Shown piece by piece: positions 16,374 to 25,357 of a stretch of 40,301 nt of DNA. The stretch is from assembly GCA_902597425.1 (NCBI GenBank), contig CACJXT010000005.1, forward strand, positions 1-40,301, read 5' to 3'. Position 1 is the first letter of the stretch. Every line of letters starts with the position of its first letter. The position numbers and the translations under genes were made by a program. The notes under the pieces were generated by a model. The model did no database searches, had not been told where the DNA came from, and saw nothing but the letters and a program-made list of their open reading frames with translations. Origin of the DNA: an uncultured Pelagibacteraceae bacterium (GTDB lineage: Bacteria > Pseudomonadota > Alphaproteobacteria > Pelagibacterales > Pelagibacteraceae).

Positions 16374-17974
16374 TAAATGCTTGCCGGAGCATTATCTTTG
16401 AATAATTTATAATCTAAACTATCAACAAGGGCCTTAAATGATGCATCAATAATGTTAGTAGATACACCTATAGTAAACCAATTTTTCCCTTTTGAGTCTG
16501 TGCTCTCGATTGAAACTCTAGTAACAGCTTCTGTTCCTGTATTTAATATTCTAACTTTATAATCAACTAACTTTAAATCTTTTAAATATTGTGAATATTT
16601 AGCAATTTTATCTACATTATTTCTAATCGCATTATCTAGTGCGTGTACTGGACCATTTCCTTCACCTTCACACAAAATTATTTTTTTATCAACTTCCAAG
16701 TGAGCTTTTGCAGAAGAAATTATATTTCCTAATTTATCTTTTTTTACACTTACATCATATTCCTTAATCGAAATATATCTTGGTATTTCTCCCATTAATC
16801 TTCGAGCCAATAACTCGAATGACGCATCAGCTCCATCATAACTATAACCTATGAATTCTCTATCTTTAACTTCATCAAGAAGTTTTTTTATTTTTGGATC
16901 ATCTTCTTTAAATTCTACACCAATTGATTTTAGTCTTGATATAATATTTGATTTACCCGATTGATCAGAGACAACAATATTTCTTGTATTTCCTACTAAT
17001 TTTGGTTCTATATGTTCATAAGTTTTTGGATCTTTTTGAACTGCTGAAACATGTAGACCTCCTTTATGAGAAAATGCAGCTGCCCCTACATAAGGTAAAT
17101 GCTGGTTTGGTTTTCTATTTAATATTTCGTCTAATAATCTTGATGTTTGAGTTATTTTATTAATATTTTCAGATTTAATATTAGTTAAAAAATTTTTGTT
17201 TAAATATTTTTTCAAATGAATTGTAGGTATAATAGACATCAAATTTGCATTTCCACATCTTTCACCGAGTCCATTAATCGTTCCTTGTACTTGTCTAGCA
17301 CCAGCAGATACTGCGGCAAAAGAATTTGCAACTGCATTACCAGTATCATTATGAGCATGAATTCCAAGATTATTACCTGGAATGTGTTTTGTTATTTCTT
17401 TTACAATTTTTTCAACTTCATTTGGTAGAGTTCCTCCATTAGTATCACAAAGAACAATCCATCTTGCACCATTATCATATGCAGATTTAACGCAAGATAT
17501 TGCGTAATCACTATTATTTTTAAAACCATCGAAAAAATGTTCGGCATCAAACATAAATTCTTTATTTTCTTTGACAAAATGCTTCGTACTCTCAACAATA
17601 TTTTCTAAATTTTCCTCTTTTGAAATTCCCAAAGCCACATCAACATGAAAATCCCAGGTTTTTCCAACAAGACAAATTGATGGAGCTTTACTATTAAGTA
17701 AAGCTGATAAACCAGGATCATTTTTAGCACTTCTTCCAGATTTTTTAGTCATACCAAACGCGGTTAACTTTGAATTAATAAGTTTTATTTTTCTTTGAAA
17801 AAATTCTGTATCAGTAGGGTTTGCTCCGGGCCACCCACCTTCAATATAATCAACACCCAATTTATCAAGTGCCTCAGCAATTTTTATTTTATCATCAATT
17901 GAAAAATCAACACCTTGAGTTTGAGCTCCATCTCTCAAAGTTGTATCAAATATGTATAGTTTTTCTTTACTCAT
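16373..17974 (-). CDS. cimA: Citramalate synthase
   Basis: This enzyme condenses acetyl-CoA and pyruvate to (R)-citramalate, the threonine-independent entry to isoleucine. The HMGL-like barrel shows FDTTLRDGAQTQGVDFS at the start, GIHAHNDTGNAVANS and GARQVQGTINGLGERCGNANL. The C-terminal LeuA-type regulatory dimer domain follows, to about residue 533. I take the ATG at 17974, which gives an ATGA overlap with the cysS stop, over the upstream TTG at 17986. Length and the DGAQTQG sequence favour CimA over 2-isopropylmalate synthase. Confidence 0.9.
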   Translation of the reverse strand: MSKEKLYIFDTTLRDGAQTQGVDFSIDDKIKIAEALDKLGVDYIEGGWPGANPTDTEFFQRKIKLINSKLTAFGMTKKSGRSAKNDPGLSALLNSKAPSICLVGKTWDFHVDVALGISKEENLENIVESTKHFVKENKEFMFDAEHFFDGFKNNSDYAISCVKSAYDNGARWIVLCDTNGGTLPNEVEKIVKEITKHIPGNNLGIHAHNDTGNAVANSFAAVSAGARQVQGTINGLGERCGNANLMSIIPTIHLKKYLNKNFLTNIKSENINKITQTSRLLDEILNRKPNQHLPYVGAAAFSHKGGLHVSAVQKDPKTYEHIEPKLVGNTRNIVVSDQSGKSNIISRLKSIGVEFKEDDPKIKKLLDEVKDREFIGYSYDGADASFELLARRLMGEIPRYISIKEYDVSVKKDKLGNIISSAKAHLEVDKKIILCEGEGNGPVHALDNAIRNNVDKIAKYSQYLKDLKLVDYKVRILNTGTEAVTRVSIESTDSKGKNWFTIGVSTNIIDASFKALVDSLDYKLFKDNAPASI

Positions 17975-19341
17975 TTTAATTTCCAAGAAGTCTTATCATC
18001 TTTATCTTCGATTAATACTCCTTTATCTAACAACTCATCTCTTATTTTATCTGCAAGTTTATAATTTTTTTTATCTCTTGCTTCATTTCTTTGATTAATT
18101 TTTTCCAATATTTCTTGTTCAGATATAACTGATTTACCTATTTTAAATTCTACCCATTTTTTTTCAGTTTCTTCAAGTAATCCAATAAAATTACAAGCTG
18201 AAGTGAAAATTTCTTTATCTTTTAAGTCTCCTTTTTGAGATTTTTCAAATAATTTGTGTAAATTGGTAATATAACTCGGGGTATTTAAATCATCATATAA
18301 TGGATTTAAATATTCTTCAGGTATTAAAACTGGTTTTTTTAATTCAACATAACTTTTATACCATTTGCTTAAAGTATTTTGACATTGATTAATTAAACTA
18401 TCATTCCAATCTAAAGGTTGTTTGTAGTGGGAACTTATTAAAGCCAATCTTAGCACCTGACCGTTAACTTTATTTTTAAAATCATTTATTTTTAAAATAT
18501 TTCCCTGAGATTTTGCCATCTTTTCATTAGACATAGTAATAAAGCCATTGTGTATCCAATAATTAGCAAATGTTTCGTTGTCATTTGCACATCTTGATTG
18601 AGCAATTTCATTTTCATGATGAGGAAAAATTAAATCTCTACCTCCTCCATGAATATCAAATTTTTCTCCTAAATATTTTTTTGCCATTACTGAACATTCA
18701 AGATGCCAGCCTGGCCTCCCATTTCCCCATGGAGATTCCCAGTAAGGTTCTTTATCTTTTGATGGTTTCCATAAAACAAAATCTTCTGGATTTTTTTTAT
18801 TTTTAGAAACTTCAACTCTTGATCCAGCAATTAATTCTTCTAATTTTTTGTTTGATAATTTTCCATAATCTTTGAATTTTTTTACCTCAAAATATACATG
18901 ACGATTATTAGAATAAGCATATCCTTTTTTTAGTAGTTGATTAATCATTTCAATCATTGAAGAAATGTTTTTAGTAGCTTTAGGTTCATAGGTTGGTTTC
19001 TGGCAATTTAGATAAGAGCAATCTTCATGAAAAGTTTTTGTAACTTTGTTAGTAAGATCTTCTGTAGATATGTTTTTTTCTTTAGATGCCTGGATAATTT
19101 TATCGTCTATATCAGTAATATTTCTTACATAAACAACTTTTTTTTCTCCATAATTACATTTTAAAACTCTAAATAAAATATCAAATACAATCAATGGTCT
19201 TGCATTGCCAATATGTGGTTCATCATAAGCAGTCGGTCCACAAACATACATGCTGATATTCTTATTATTTATTGGAATAAATTTTTCTTTCTTGTTTCCA
19301 AAACTATTAGATAAATAAATTTCTTTATTCATAATAATCAT
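17971..19341 (-). CDS. cysS: Cysteinyl-tRNA synthetase
   Basis: This class Ia synthetase charges tRNA-Cys. The catalytic HIGH-type motif appears as PHIGNARPLIVFD after MYVCGPTAYD, and the KMSKS-type motif as EKMAKSQGN. The zinc-binding Cys and His residues are in the CGPT, WHLECSVM and HHENEIAQS segments. I take the ATG at 19341, which overlaps the nadE stop as ATGA; alternatives are 19356 and 19332. The final LDKGVLIEDKDDKTSWKLK is the usual C-terminal end. Confidence 0.96.
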   Translation of the reverse strand: MIIMNKEIYLSNSFGNKKEKFIPINNKNISMYVCGPTAYDEPHIGNARPLIVFDILFRVLKCNYGEKKVVYVRNITDIDDKIIQASKEKNISTEDLTNKVTKTFHEDCSYLNCQKPTYEPKATKNISSMIEMINQLLKKGYAYSNNRHVYFEVKKFKDYGKLSNKKLEELIAGSRVEVSKNKKNPEDFVLWKPSKDKEPYWESPWGNGRPGWHLECSVMAKKYLGEKFDIHGGGRDLIFPHHENEIAQSRCANDNETFANYWIHNGFITMSNEKMAKSQGNILKINDFKNKVNGQVLRLALISSHYKQPLDWNDSLINQCQNTLSKWYKSYVELKKPVLIPEEYLNPLYDDLNTPSYITNLHKLFEKSQKGDLKDKEIFTSACNFIGLLEETEKKWVEFKIGKSVISEQEILEKINQRNEARDKKNYKLADKIRDELLDKGVLIEDKDDKTSWKLK

Positions 19342-20075
19342 TTTGGAATTTTGCATACAGGAATAGCTTCCATTTTATGCAAATTTAATTTTCTTTTTTC
19401 AAGATATTTTGATCTGTGAGGTGATTTTGAATTTGTCATTGCATCTTCAAGTTCTTGATAAGTAAGACCTAATTGTCCAACATCTGTTCTTCCATCATCC
19501 CATAAACCATCAGTTGGTTGTGCTTTAATAATTTCATCTAAAATTTTCATTTCTTTGCCAAGTTCCCAAACTTCTGTTTTTGTGCAATCTGCTATCGGTG
19601 ATATATCTACCCCACCATCTCCATACTTAGTATAAAATCCTACTCCAAAATCTTCTACTTTATTTCCTGTTCCAACAACTATACCATTATTGGCTGCTGC
19701 TACCTGATAAAGTGTTGTCATCCTTATTCTTGCTCTAGAGTTAGCCATTCCGTGTTCATTATCAAATTTTGATAATTTAGATTGAAAAGACTTAAAAACT
19801 TCATCAAGCTCTATTGTATAAGGTTCTACATTTTTAAATTTTTTTTTTAGCCACTCTTTATGTTTAAGACTTAAATCATGTTGATAAGAAACCTGTTTAA
19901 TTGGCATAGTTAAAACTACAGTCTTAATACCTGTCAAGGCACACAAAGTACTTGTTACGGATGAATCAATTCCTCCTGATATGCCGATTACTAAGGATTG
20001 AGCTTTTTTTGGCATTGAATTTACATAGTTTAAAATCCAATCCTTAATAAAGACAACTTTTTTACTTACTTCCAT
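19338..20075 (-). CDS. nadE: NAD synthetase, ammonia-dependent type
   Basis: This 245-residue N-type ATP pyrophosphatase amidates nicotinic acid adenine dinucleotide to NAD. The P-loop SGGIDSS is at residues 33-39, and YTKYGDGGVDISPIADCTKTEVWELG provides the deamido-NAD and magnesium sites. The glutaminase domain of long NadE proteins is absent, so free ammonia or a separate partner must supply nitrogen. It overlaps the cysS start by four bases. With nadK and a CinA-like gene in the same window, NAD metabolism is well represented. Confidence 0.95.
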   Translation of the reverse strand: MEVSKKVVFIKDWILNYVNSMPKKAQSLVIGISGGIDSSVTSTLCALTGIKTVVLTMPIKQVSYQHDLSLKHKEWLKKKFKNVEPYTIELDEVFKSFQSKLSKFDNEHGMANSRARIRMTTLYQVAAANNGIVVGTGNKVEDFGVGFYTKYGDGGVDISPIADCTKTEVWELGKEMKILDEIIKAQPTDGLWDDGRTDVGQLGLTYQELEDAMTNSKSPHRSKYLEKRKLNLHKMEAIPVCKIPK

Positions 20076-20113
20076 AATTCAAATATACGTTAAAGGATTT
20101 CTTTTATAAACGT

Positions 20114-21493
20114 TTAAGATACCGCTCTAATTCCACTTCTTGCGTTATTAGAATTTTTTTTAATCTCATCAGAAATTAAAAATGCAAGTTCCAAAGCTTG
20201 GTTAGCATTTAACCTTGGATCACAATGAGTACGGTATCTACTAGATAAATCTTGATCCGAAATTTTTTGAGTCCCACCTGTACATTCTGTAACATTTTGT
20301 CCTGTCATCTCAATGTGTAAGCCTCCAGCAAACGACCCCTCACTCTGATGAATGCCAAAAACATTTTTAACTTCATTTAAAATACTGTCAAAAGGTCTTG
20401 TTTTAAATCCTGTGACAGATTTAATTGTATTTCCATGCATGGGGTCACACGACCAAATAACATTTAGACCTTCTTTTTTTATGCCTCTTATTAATTTTGG
20501 TAAAAATTTATCTACATTATTATGACCAAATCTTGAAATTAATGTAATTTTACCTTTTTCATTTTTCGGATTAATTACATTGATAATTTTTGCTATTTCA
20601 TCAGGCTTTGATGTTGGTCCACATTTAATTCCAATTGGATTTTCAATGCCTCTACAAAATTCAACATGACCTCCATCTAATTGTCTTGTTCTATCTCCAA
20701 TCCATACAAAATGTGCAGAAGTATCATGACATTCGCCAGTTGTTGAATCTACTCTTGTCATACTTTCTTCAAAAGGTAACAGTAATGCTTCATGTGAAGT
20801 CCAAAAATTTACTGTTTTTAATCTTCTGTTAAAATCAGAATTGATTCCACATGCGTCCATAAATGCTAATGAATCCGCAATTTTATCTTCTAATTCTTTA
20901 AATTTTTTATTTTGTGGACTTTTTTTAATATATCCCAAATTCCATAAATGAACATTTTTCAAATCAGCAAAACCACCATGAGAAAAAGCTCTTAATAGAT
21001 TTAATGTGGATGCTGCTTGCGAATATGCTTTAAACAATCTTTTAGGATCAGGCTTTCTTGCTTTCTCACTAAATTCTATCCCATTGATGTTGTCGCCTAG
21101 GTAACTTGGTAATTCTTTTTCTCCTTGCTTTTCAGTTGGAGATGTTCTGGGTTTAGAAAATTGACCTGCTATTCTTCCAATTTTAACTACAGGCAAAGAA
21201 GCTGAATATGTCAAAACTAAAGACATTTGCAAAATTACTTTAAATGTATCTCTTATGTTATCAGGATTAAATTCTGCAAAACTTTCTGCACAATCACCAG
21301 ATTGTAATAAGAAAGCTTTTCCATCTACAACATTTGCAAGTTGTTCTTTTAAGTGTCTTGTTTCACCAGCAAAAACTAATGGAGGAAAATTTTTTATTTT
21401 ATTTAGAACCATATTTAGTTCTTTTTCATCCTCATATTTAGGAATGTGTTTTACTGGATAATTTCTCCAACTATTTGTTTTCCATTTTTTCAT
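20114..21493 (-). CDS. Class II 3-deoxy-D-arabino-heptulosonate 7-phosphate synthase
   Basis: This is the first enzyme of the shikimate pathway, joining phosphoenolpyruvate and erythrose 4-phosphate. At 459 residues it is the plant/actinobacterial class II type. Signatures include FLQSGDCAESFAEF, KIGRIAGQFSKPRTSPTE, and the metal/PEP segments SHEALLLPFEESMTR, VWIGDRTRQLDGGHVEFCRG and EMTGQNVTECTGG. I choose the ATG at 21493, preceded by AAGG at good SD spacing, over the TTG at 21499. It lies 35 bases after glmS on the same strand. Confidence 0.95.
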   Translation of the reverse strand: MKKWKTNSWRNYPVKHIPKYEDEKELNMVLNKIKNFPPLVFAGETRHLKEQLANVVDGKAFLLQSGDCAESFAEFNPDNIRDTFKVILQMSLVLTYSASLPVVKIGRIAGQFSKPRTSPTEKQGEKELPSYLGDNINGIEFSEKARKPDPKRLFKAYSQAASTLNLLRAFSHGGFADLKNVHLWNLGYIKKSPQNKKFKELEDKIADSLAFMDACGINSDFNRRLKTVNFWTSHEALLLPFEESMTRVDSTTGECHDTSAHFVWIGDRTRQLDGGHVEFCRGIENPIGIKCGPTSKPDEIAKIINVINPKNEKGKITLISRFGHNNVDKFLPKLIRGIKKEGLNVIWSCDPMHGNTIKSVTGFKTRPFDSILNEVKNVFGIHQSEGSFAGGLHIEMTGQNVTECTGGTQKISDQDLSSRYRTHCDPRLNANQALELAFLISDEIKKNSNNARSGIRAVS

Positions 21494-21528
21494 ATTCAAC
21501 CTTAGGGTGTTCTAGCAGAGTTTATCGA

Positions 21529-23352
21529 TTATTCAACAGTTACAGATTTTGCTAAATTTCTAGGCTTATCTATATCATAGCCTTTTTTTAAGGCTGAATA
21601 GTAAGCTAATTTTTGCAATGGAATTGTTAACAAGAAAGGCATCAAATCATAACTAGTATTTTCAACTTCAATTTTTTCCCAAATATTTTCTGAAACGACT
21701 TCTTCTTTACTTTTGTTTGTAATTAGTAAAACTTTAGCACCTCTGGCAATAACTTCCTGCATGTTTGAAATAGTTTTTTTATAATAATCATCTCTTGGCG
21801 CTAATACAACAACTGGCATACCATCTTCAATAAGTGCTAATGGTCCATGTTTCATTTCTCCTGCAGGATATCCTTCTGCATGAATATAAGAAAGTTCTTT
21901 TAATTTTAAAGCTCCTTCTAAAGCTATAGAATAAGACAATCCTCTTCCTAAAAACATTGATCCTTTTGCTTCTGTAAATGTTCCAGAAATAGACTGGATT
22001 TTATTTTCTGTTAAAATTGTCTTTTCAACTAATTTTGGCAATTCTTTTAAAGACTTAATTTTTTCAATATATAAGTTTTTATTTATATCTTTTTTTAAAT
22101 AGGATATTTTTAATATTAATATATATAAAACAAGCATTTGACCAAGAAAAGCTTTGGTTGAAGCAACACCGATTTCGGGACCACAATGAATCGGTAAAAC
22201 AAAATTAGAGTCTCTAGCTATTGAACTTTCTATAACATTAACAATGCTAGCAGTTTTCATGTTATTTTTATTACATAGGTCTAATGCTGCATAGGTATCA
22301 GCTGTTTCACCAGATTGTGATACAAAAATATATAGATTGTCTTTTTTAAACCTGTTTTTTCGATATCTAAATTCAGAAGCAATATCAATAGAAACGTCTA
22401 ATGAAGTTAATTCTTCAATCCAATGCTTTGCCACTAAACAAGAATGATAAGCAGTTCCACAACCTATTAAGATTACAGAAGAAATATCATTCATTTTCCA
22501 TGGGAAGTTATAAAAATTTATATCGTTATTAATATTATCAATATATTCTCTTATACAGTTTTGTATTGTAATTGGCTGTTCATCAATTTCTTTTGCCATA
22601 AAATGTTTATAATCACCTTTGTCATAATTTTGCTCATTTGAAGATAATTTTAAAATTTTTTTATTTAATTTAATTCCATTAACATCAAAAAATTCGATTT
22701 GGTTTCTTTTAACAATACAAAATTCTCCATCATTTAAATAAGATATTTTATTTGTCATTGATTTTAATGAGTAAGAATCGGATCCTAAATAATTTTCATT
22801 TGGTCCATAACCAACGGCCAACGGAGAACCTCTTCTAGCACCTACAATTAAATCTGGTTGATCATTAAAAATTATCGCTAAGGCAAAACTTCCTTCTAAC
22901 TGATTTAACATTTTTAAAATTGAATTTTTAAAATCGTTTTTTTCTTTTTGTAATTCAGTTATTAAATGAACTATCACTTCTGTGTCAGTTTGTGATTTAA
23001 ATTTATGTCCCTTTGAAACTAAATATTTTTTTAAGGTTGTTGAATTTTCTATAATACCGTTATGAACAACAGATACTGATTCTGAAGAATGTGGGTGAGC
23101 ATTTATAGTGTTTGGAATACCATGGGTTGCCCATCTGACGTGACCTATTCCAACATGGCCAATCATATTTTTAATATTAGTATTTTTTTCTAGGTTTTCT
23201 ACTCTTCCTTCAGATTTAACTTCATTAATAAAACCGTCAGATAAAGTTGCTATTCCAGCAGAGTCATAACCTCTATATTCTAATTTTTTTAAAGAATTAA
23301 TGATCGCTGAAGAAACTGGTTTATTGCTTGTTATTCCAATTATTCCACACAT
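21529..23352 (-). CDS. glmS: Glucosamine-6-phosphate synthase (isomerizing)
   Basis: This 607-residue amidotransferase makes glucosamine 6-phosphate from fructose 6-phosphate and glutamine for peptidoglycan and LPS. The N-terminal Ntn-type glutaminase starts MCGIIGI, exposing Cys2 after Met removal. Two SIS sugar-isomerase domains follow, with LIGCGTAYHSCLVAKHW, VSQSGETADT and FLGRGLSYSIALEGALKLKE. The C-terminus ends KPRNLAKSVTVE, as in the family. The start overlaps the stop of the GlmU-like gene by one base, pairing consecutive steps toward UDP-GlcNAc. Confidence 0.97.
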   Translation of the reverse strand: MCGIIGITSNKPVSSAIINSLKKLEYRGYDSAGIATLSDGFINEVKSEGRVENLEKNTNIKNMIGHVGIGHVRWATHGIPNTINAHPHSSESVSVVHNGIIENSTTLKKYLVSKGHKFKSQTDTEVIVHLITELQKEKNDFKNSILKMLNQLEGSFALAIIFNDQPDLIVGARRGSPLAVGYGPNENYLGSDSYSLKSMTNKISYLNDGEFCIVKRNQIEFFDVNGIKLNKKILKLSSNEQNYDKGDYKHFMAKEIDEQPITIQNCIREYIDNINNDINFYNFPWKMNDISSVILIGCGTAYHSCLVAKHWIEELTSLDVSIDIASEFRYRKNRFKKDNLYIFVSQSGETADTYAALDLCNKNNMKTASIVNVIESSIARDSNFVLPIHCGPEIGVASTKAFLGQMLVLYILILKISYLKKDINKNLYIEKIKSLKELPKLVEKTILTENKIQSISGTFTEAKGSMFLGRGLSYSIALEGALKLKELSYIHAEGYPAGEMKHGPLALIEDGMPVVVLAPRDDYYKKTISNMQEVIARGAKVLLITNKSKEEVVSENIWEKIEVENTSYDLMPFLLTIPLQKLAYYSALKKGYDIDKPRNLAKSVTVE

Positions 23353-23963
23353 TATTTTTTTCTATTATAATTTTTTACTTCAGCCTGAGTAGATCTTGTT
23401 AACGCTAAAGATTTTCTACTAACATTTTTTGTTATTACTGAACCTGCACCAATAATACTATTTTCATTTAATGTAACAGGAGCTACTAATGAAGAATTAG
23501 ATCCTACAAAGACATTATCTTTTATATTTGTTTTATTTTTTTTAATTCCATCATAATTACACGTGATTGTTCCAGCGCCTATATTAACTTTTTTTCCTAA
23601 ATGTGAATCACCTAAGTAAGATAAGTGATTTACTTTTGACCCTTTTCCAATTGTACTTTTTTTTACTTCTACAAAATTTCCAACTCTTGAGCCTAATTTT
23701 AAAACTGTTCCCGGTCGCAATCTAGCGTATGGACCTACTCTAACATTATTTTCTATTTTAGTATCTTCTAAATGAGAAAATGAATGGATTATTACATTAT
23801 TATAAATTTTTACTTTTTTTCCAATTACTACATATGGTTCAATAGAGACATTTTTTCCAATCACTGTATCTTTAGAAAAAAATACTGTTTCAGGAGCAAT
23901 CATTTTTACTCCTTTTTTGATAAATTTTTTTCTTAAATTTTCTTGTATATTTATTTGTTTCAT
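23352..23963 (-). CDS. glmU: GlmU C-terminal-domain protein: glucosamine-1-phosphate acetyltransferase only
   Basis: This 203-residue protein matches the linker helix and left-handed beta-helix of GlmU. ENLRKKFIKKGVKMIAPETV corresponds to the domain junction. VGPYARLRPGT, NHLSYLGD (His113 matching catalytic His363 of E. coli GlmU) and NIGAGTITCNYDG follow, with acetyl-CoA site SALVAP-like SSLVAPVT. The whole N-terminal uridylyltransferase domain (about 230 residues) is missing. The upstream DNA encodes another gene on the other strand, so this is not a simple frameshift. The uridylyl transfer step must be done by a separate protein. Confidence 0.88.
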   Translation of the reverse strand: MKQINIQENLRKKFIKKGVKMIAPETVFFSKDTVIGKNVSIEPYVVIGKKVKIYNNVIIHSFSHLEDTKIENNVRVGPYARLRPGTVLKLGSRVGNFVEVKKSTIGKGSKVNHLSYLGDSHLGKKVNIGAGTITCNYDGIKKNKTNIKDNVFVGSNSSLVAPVTLNENSIIGAGSVITKNVSRKSLALTRSTQAEVKNYNRKK

Positions 23964-24035
23964 CTATTAAAATTACTTATAGTTTAGTAAACATGTACTT
24001 TAACTCACAAAATATTTCTTAAAAAAACTTTTAAA

Positions 24036-24725
24036 ATGACTCAAAAATTAACGATATTGTTTGATCTTGATGGAACTTTGGCAGATACAGCGCCTGATCT
24101 TATGATGGCACACAATTATGTAATGAAAAAATTTGGCTACAATACAAAAAGTATTGATGAAATCAAAGAATATGTTGGCAAGGGTGCTGCTGTAATGATT
24201 GGAAGATCAGTTTGGGGTGAAGCAAGAAAAGAATTATCTAAAATCACAGATAAAAAAATAAAAGATGAAATGGTAAAGGAGTTTCTTCTTTTTTATAAAA
24301 AAAATATTGTTGTAAAAAGTAAACTTATAAATGGGGTTTATGAATTTTTAAAATGGGCAAAATCAAATAATATTTCTATGGGCGTTTGTACAAATAAACA
24401 AGAACATTTAGCTGTCGATTTTTTAAAGAAAATAAAAATTTATGATTTTTTTGAATATGTCGCAGGAAGAAATACATTTGATTATTGTAAACCAGATCCA
24501 AGACATTTAATCAGTACAATAGAAATAATGAATGGTGATATAAAAAAAAGTTTGATGATTGGAGATAGTGAAAATGATGCTGACGCAGCAAAATCTGCTG
24601 GTATTCCAATGATTCTTTTGGAAGACGGTTATACTGAAAAAAAAATTGATCAAATTCACCACAATCATTTAATAAAAGACTTTGTAGGTGTAGAAAAAAT
24701 AATTTCTTCATATTTAAATGATTGA
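24036..24725 (+). CDS. gph: HAD-superfamily phosphatase, probable phosphoglycolate phosphatase
   Basis: The 229-residue protein begins ILFDLDGTLADTAPDL, where Asp10 and Asp12 are the nucleophile and acid/base. It continues with VCTNKQEHLAVDFL (motif II), GRNTFDYCKPDPRHL (motif III lysine) and MIGDSENDADAAKSAGIPMIL (motif IV). Cap topology and length fit Gph, which clears 2-phosphoglycolate. Other small phosphosugars are possible substrates. The gene overlaps the following LysE-type gene by 8 bases. Confidence 0.82.
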   Translation: MTQKLTILFDLDGTLADTAPDLMMAHNYVMKKFGYNTKSIDEIKEYVGKGAAVMIGRSVWGEARKELSKITDKKIKDEMVKEFLLFYKKNIVVKSKLINGVYEFLKWAKSNNISMGVCTNKQEHLAVDFLKKIKIYDFFEYVAGRNTFDYCKPDPRHLISTIEIMNGDIKKSLMIGDSENDADAAKSAGIPMILLEDGYTEKKIDQIHHNHLIKDFVGVEKIISSYLND

Positions 24726-25320
24726 TCTTAATCTTTTTATTGCTTTAGTAAGTTTTTATTTCGTTATGTATGTAACGCCAGGACCAAATAATGCAATGGT
24801 TCTTACTTCAGGTTTAAAGTTTGGTTTTTTAAAAACAATTCCTCATATGTCGGGAATTACAATTGGTCATATTTTACAATTAATTCTAGTTTGCTTTGGT
24901 TTGGGTAAAATATTTCAAATATTTCCTGAAATTCAAAATGTACTTAAAATAATATGTTCAATATATTTGTTATATCTTGGATACAAAATAATTGGTTCTT
25001 TTAGTAAAATTAAAGAAGATGATTCAAGGCCATTAAAATTTCATGAAGCAGCGTTATTTCAAATTGTAAATCCAAAAGCTTGGACAATTTCTAGCATGGC
25101 CGCCTCAAGTTTTTTATCAAAAGATGAAAATTTAATTTTTTCAATATTTTTTATAGCTTTTGTTGCACTAATTATATGCCCTTTATCCATATCTCCTTGG
25201 GCAGCATTTGGGTCTGCAATTAGAAATCTGGTTAAGAATAATAAAATAAAAGCTTTTATTGAGTATTTTTTAGCATTTTTGCTTTTAGTCACTGCCATTT
25301 TGATTGTAATACAAAAATAA
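24718..25320 (+). CDS. LysE/RhtB family amino-acid exporter
   Basis: This 200-residue inner-membrane protein has about six hydrophobic segments. The family signature VTPGPNNAMVLTSGLKFGF is near the N-terminus and FQIVNPKAWTISSMAA sits in the middle. Members export lysine, homoserine, threonine or related solutes; the substrate cannot be predicted here. It overlaps the gph-like gene and precedes prpD by 37 bases, but a link to propionate metabolism is only positional. Confidence 0.9.
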   Translation: MIDLNLFIALVSFYFVMYVTPGPNNAMVLTSGLKFGFLKTIPHMSGITIGHILQLILVCFGLGKIFQIFPEIQNVLKIICSIYLLYLGYKIIGSFSKIKEDDSRPLKFHEAALFQIVNPKAWTISSMAASSFLSKDENLIFSIFFIAFVALIICPLSISPWAAFGSAIRNLVKNNKIKAFIEYFLAFLLLVTAILIVIQK

Positions 25321-25357
25321 ATTATTATTACTATAAGCAAAAATTTAAGGAGATATT

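Noticed and set aside
16373-17986. TTG at 17986 as the cimA start
   Set aside because: The ATG four codons downstream forms a standard ATGA overlap with the cysS stop and begins the conserved N-terminus.
23964-24035. Imperfect symmetry around ACATGT in the divergent glmU/gph gap
   Set aside because: The arms do not match well enough to call an operator, and the core is short.
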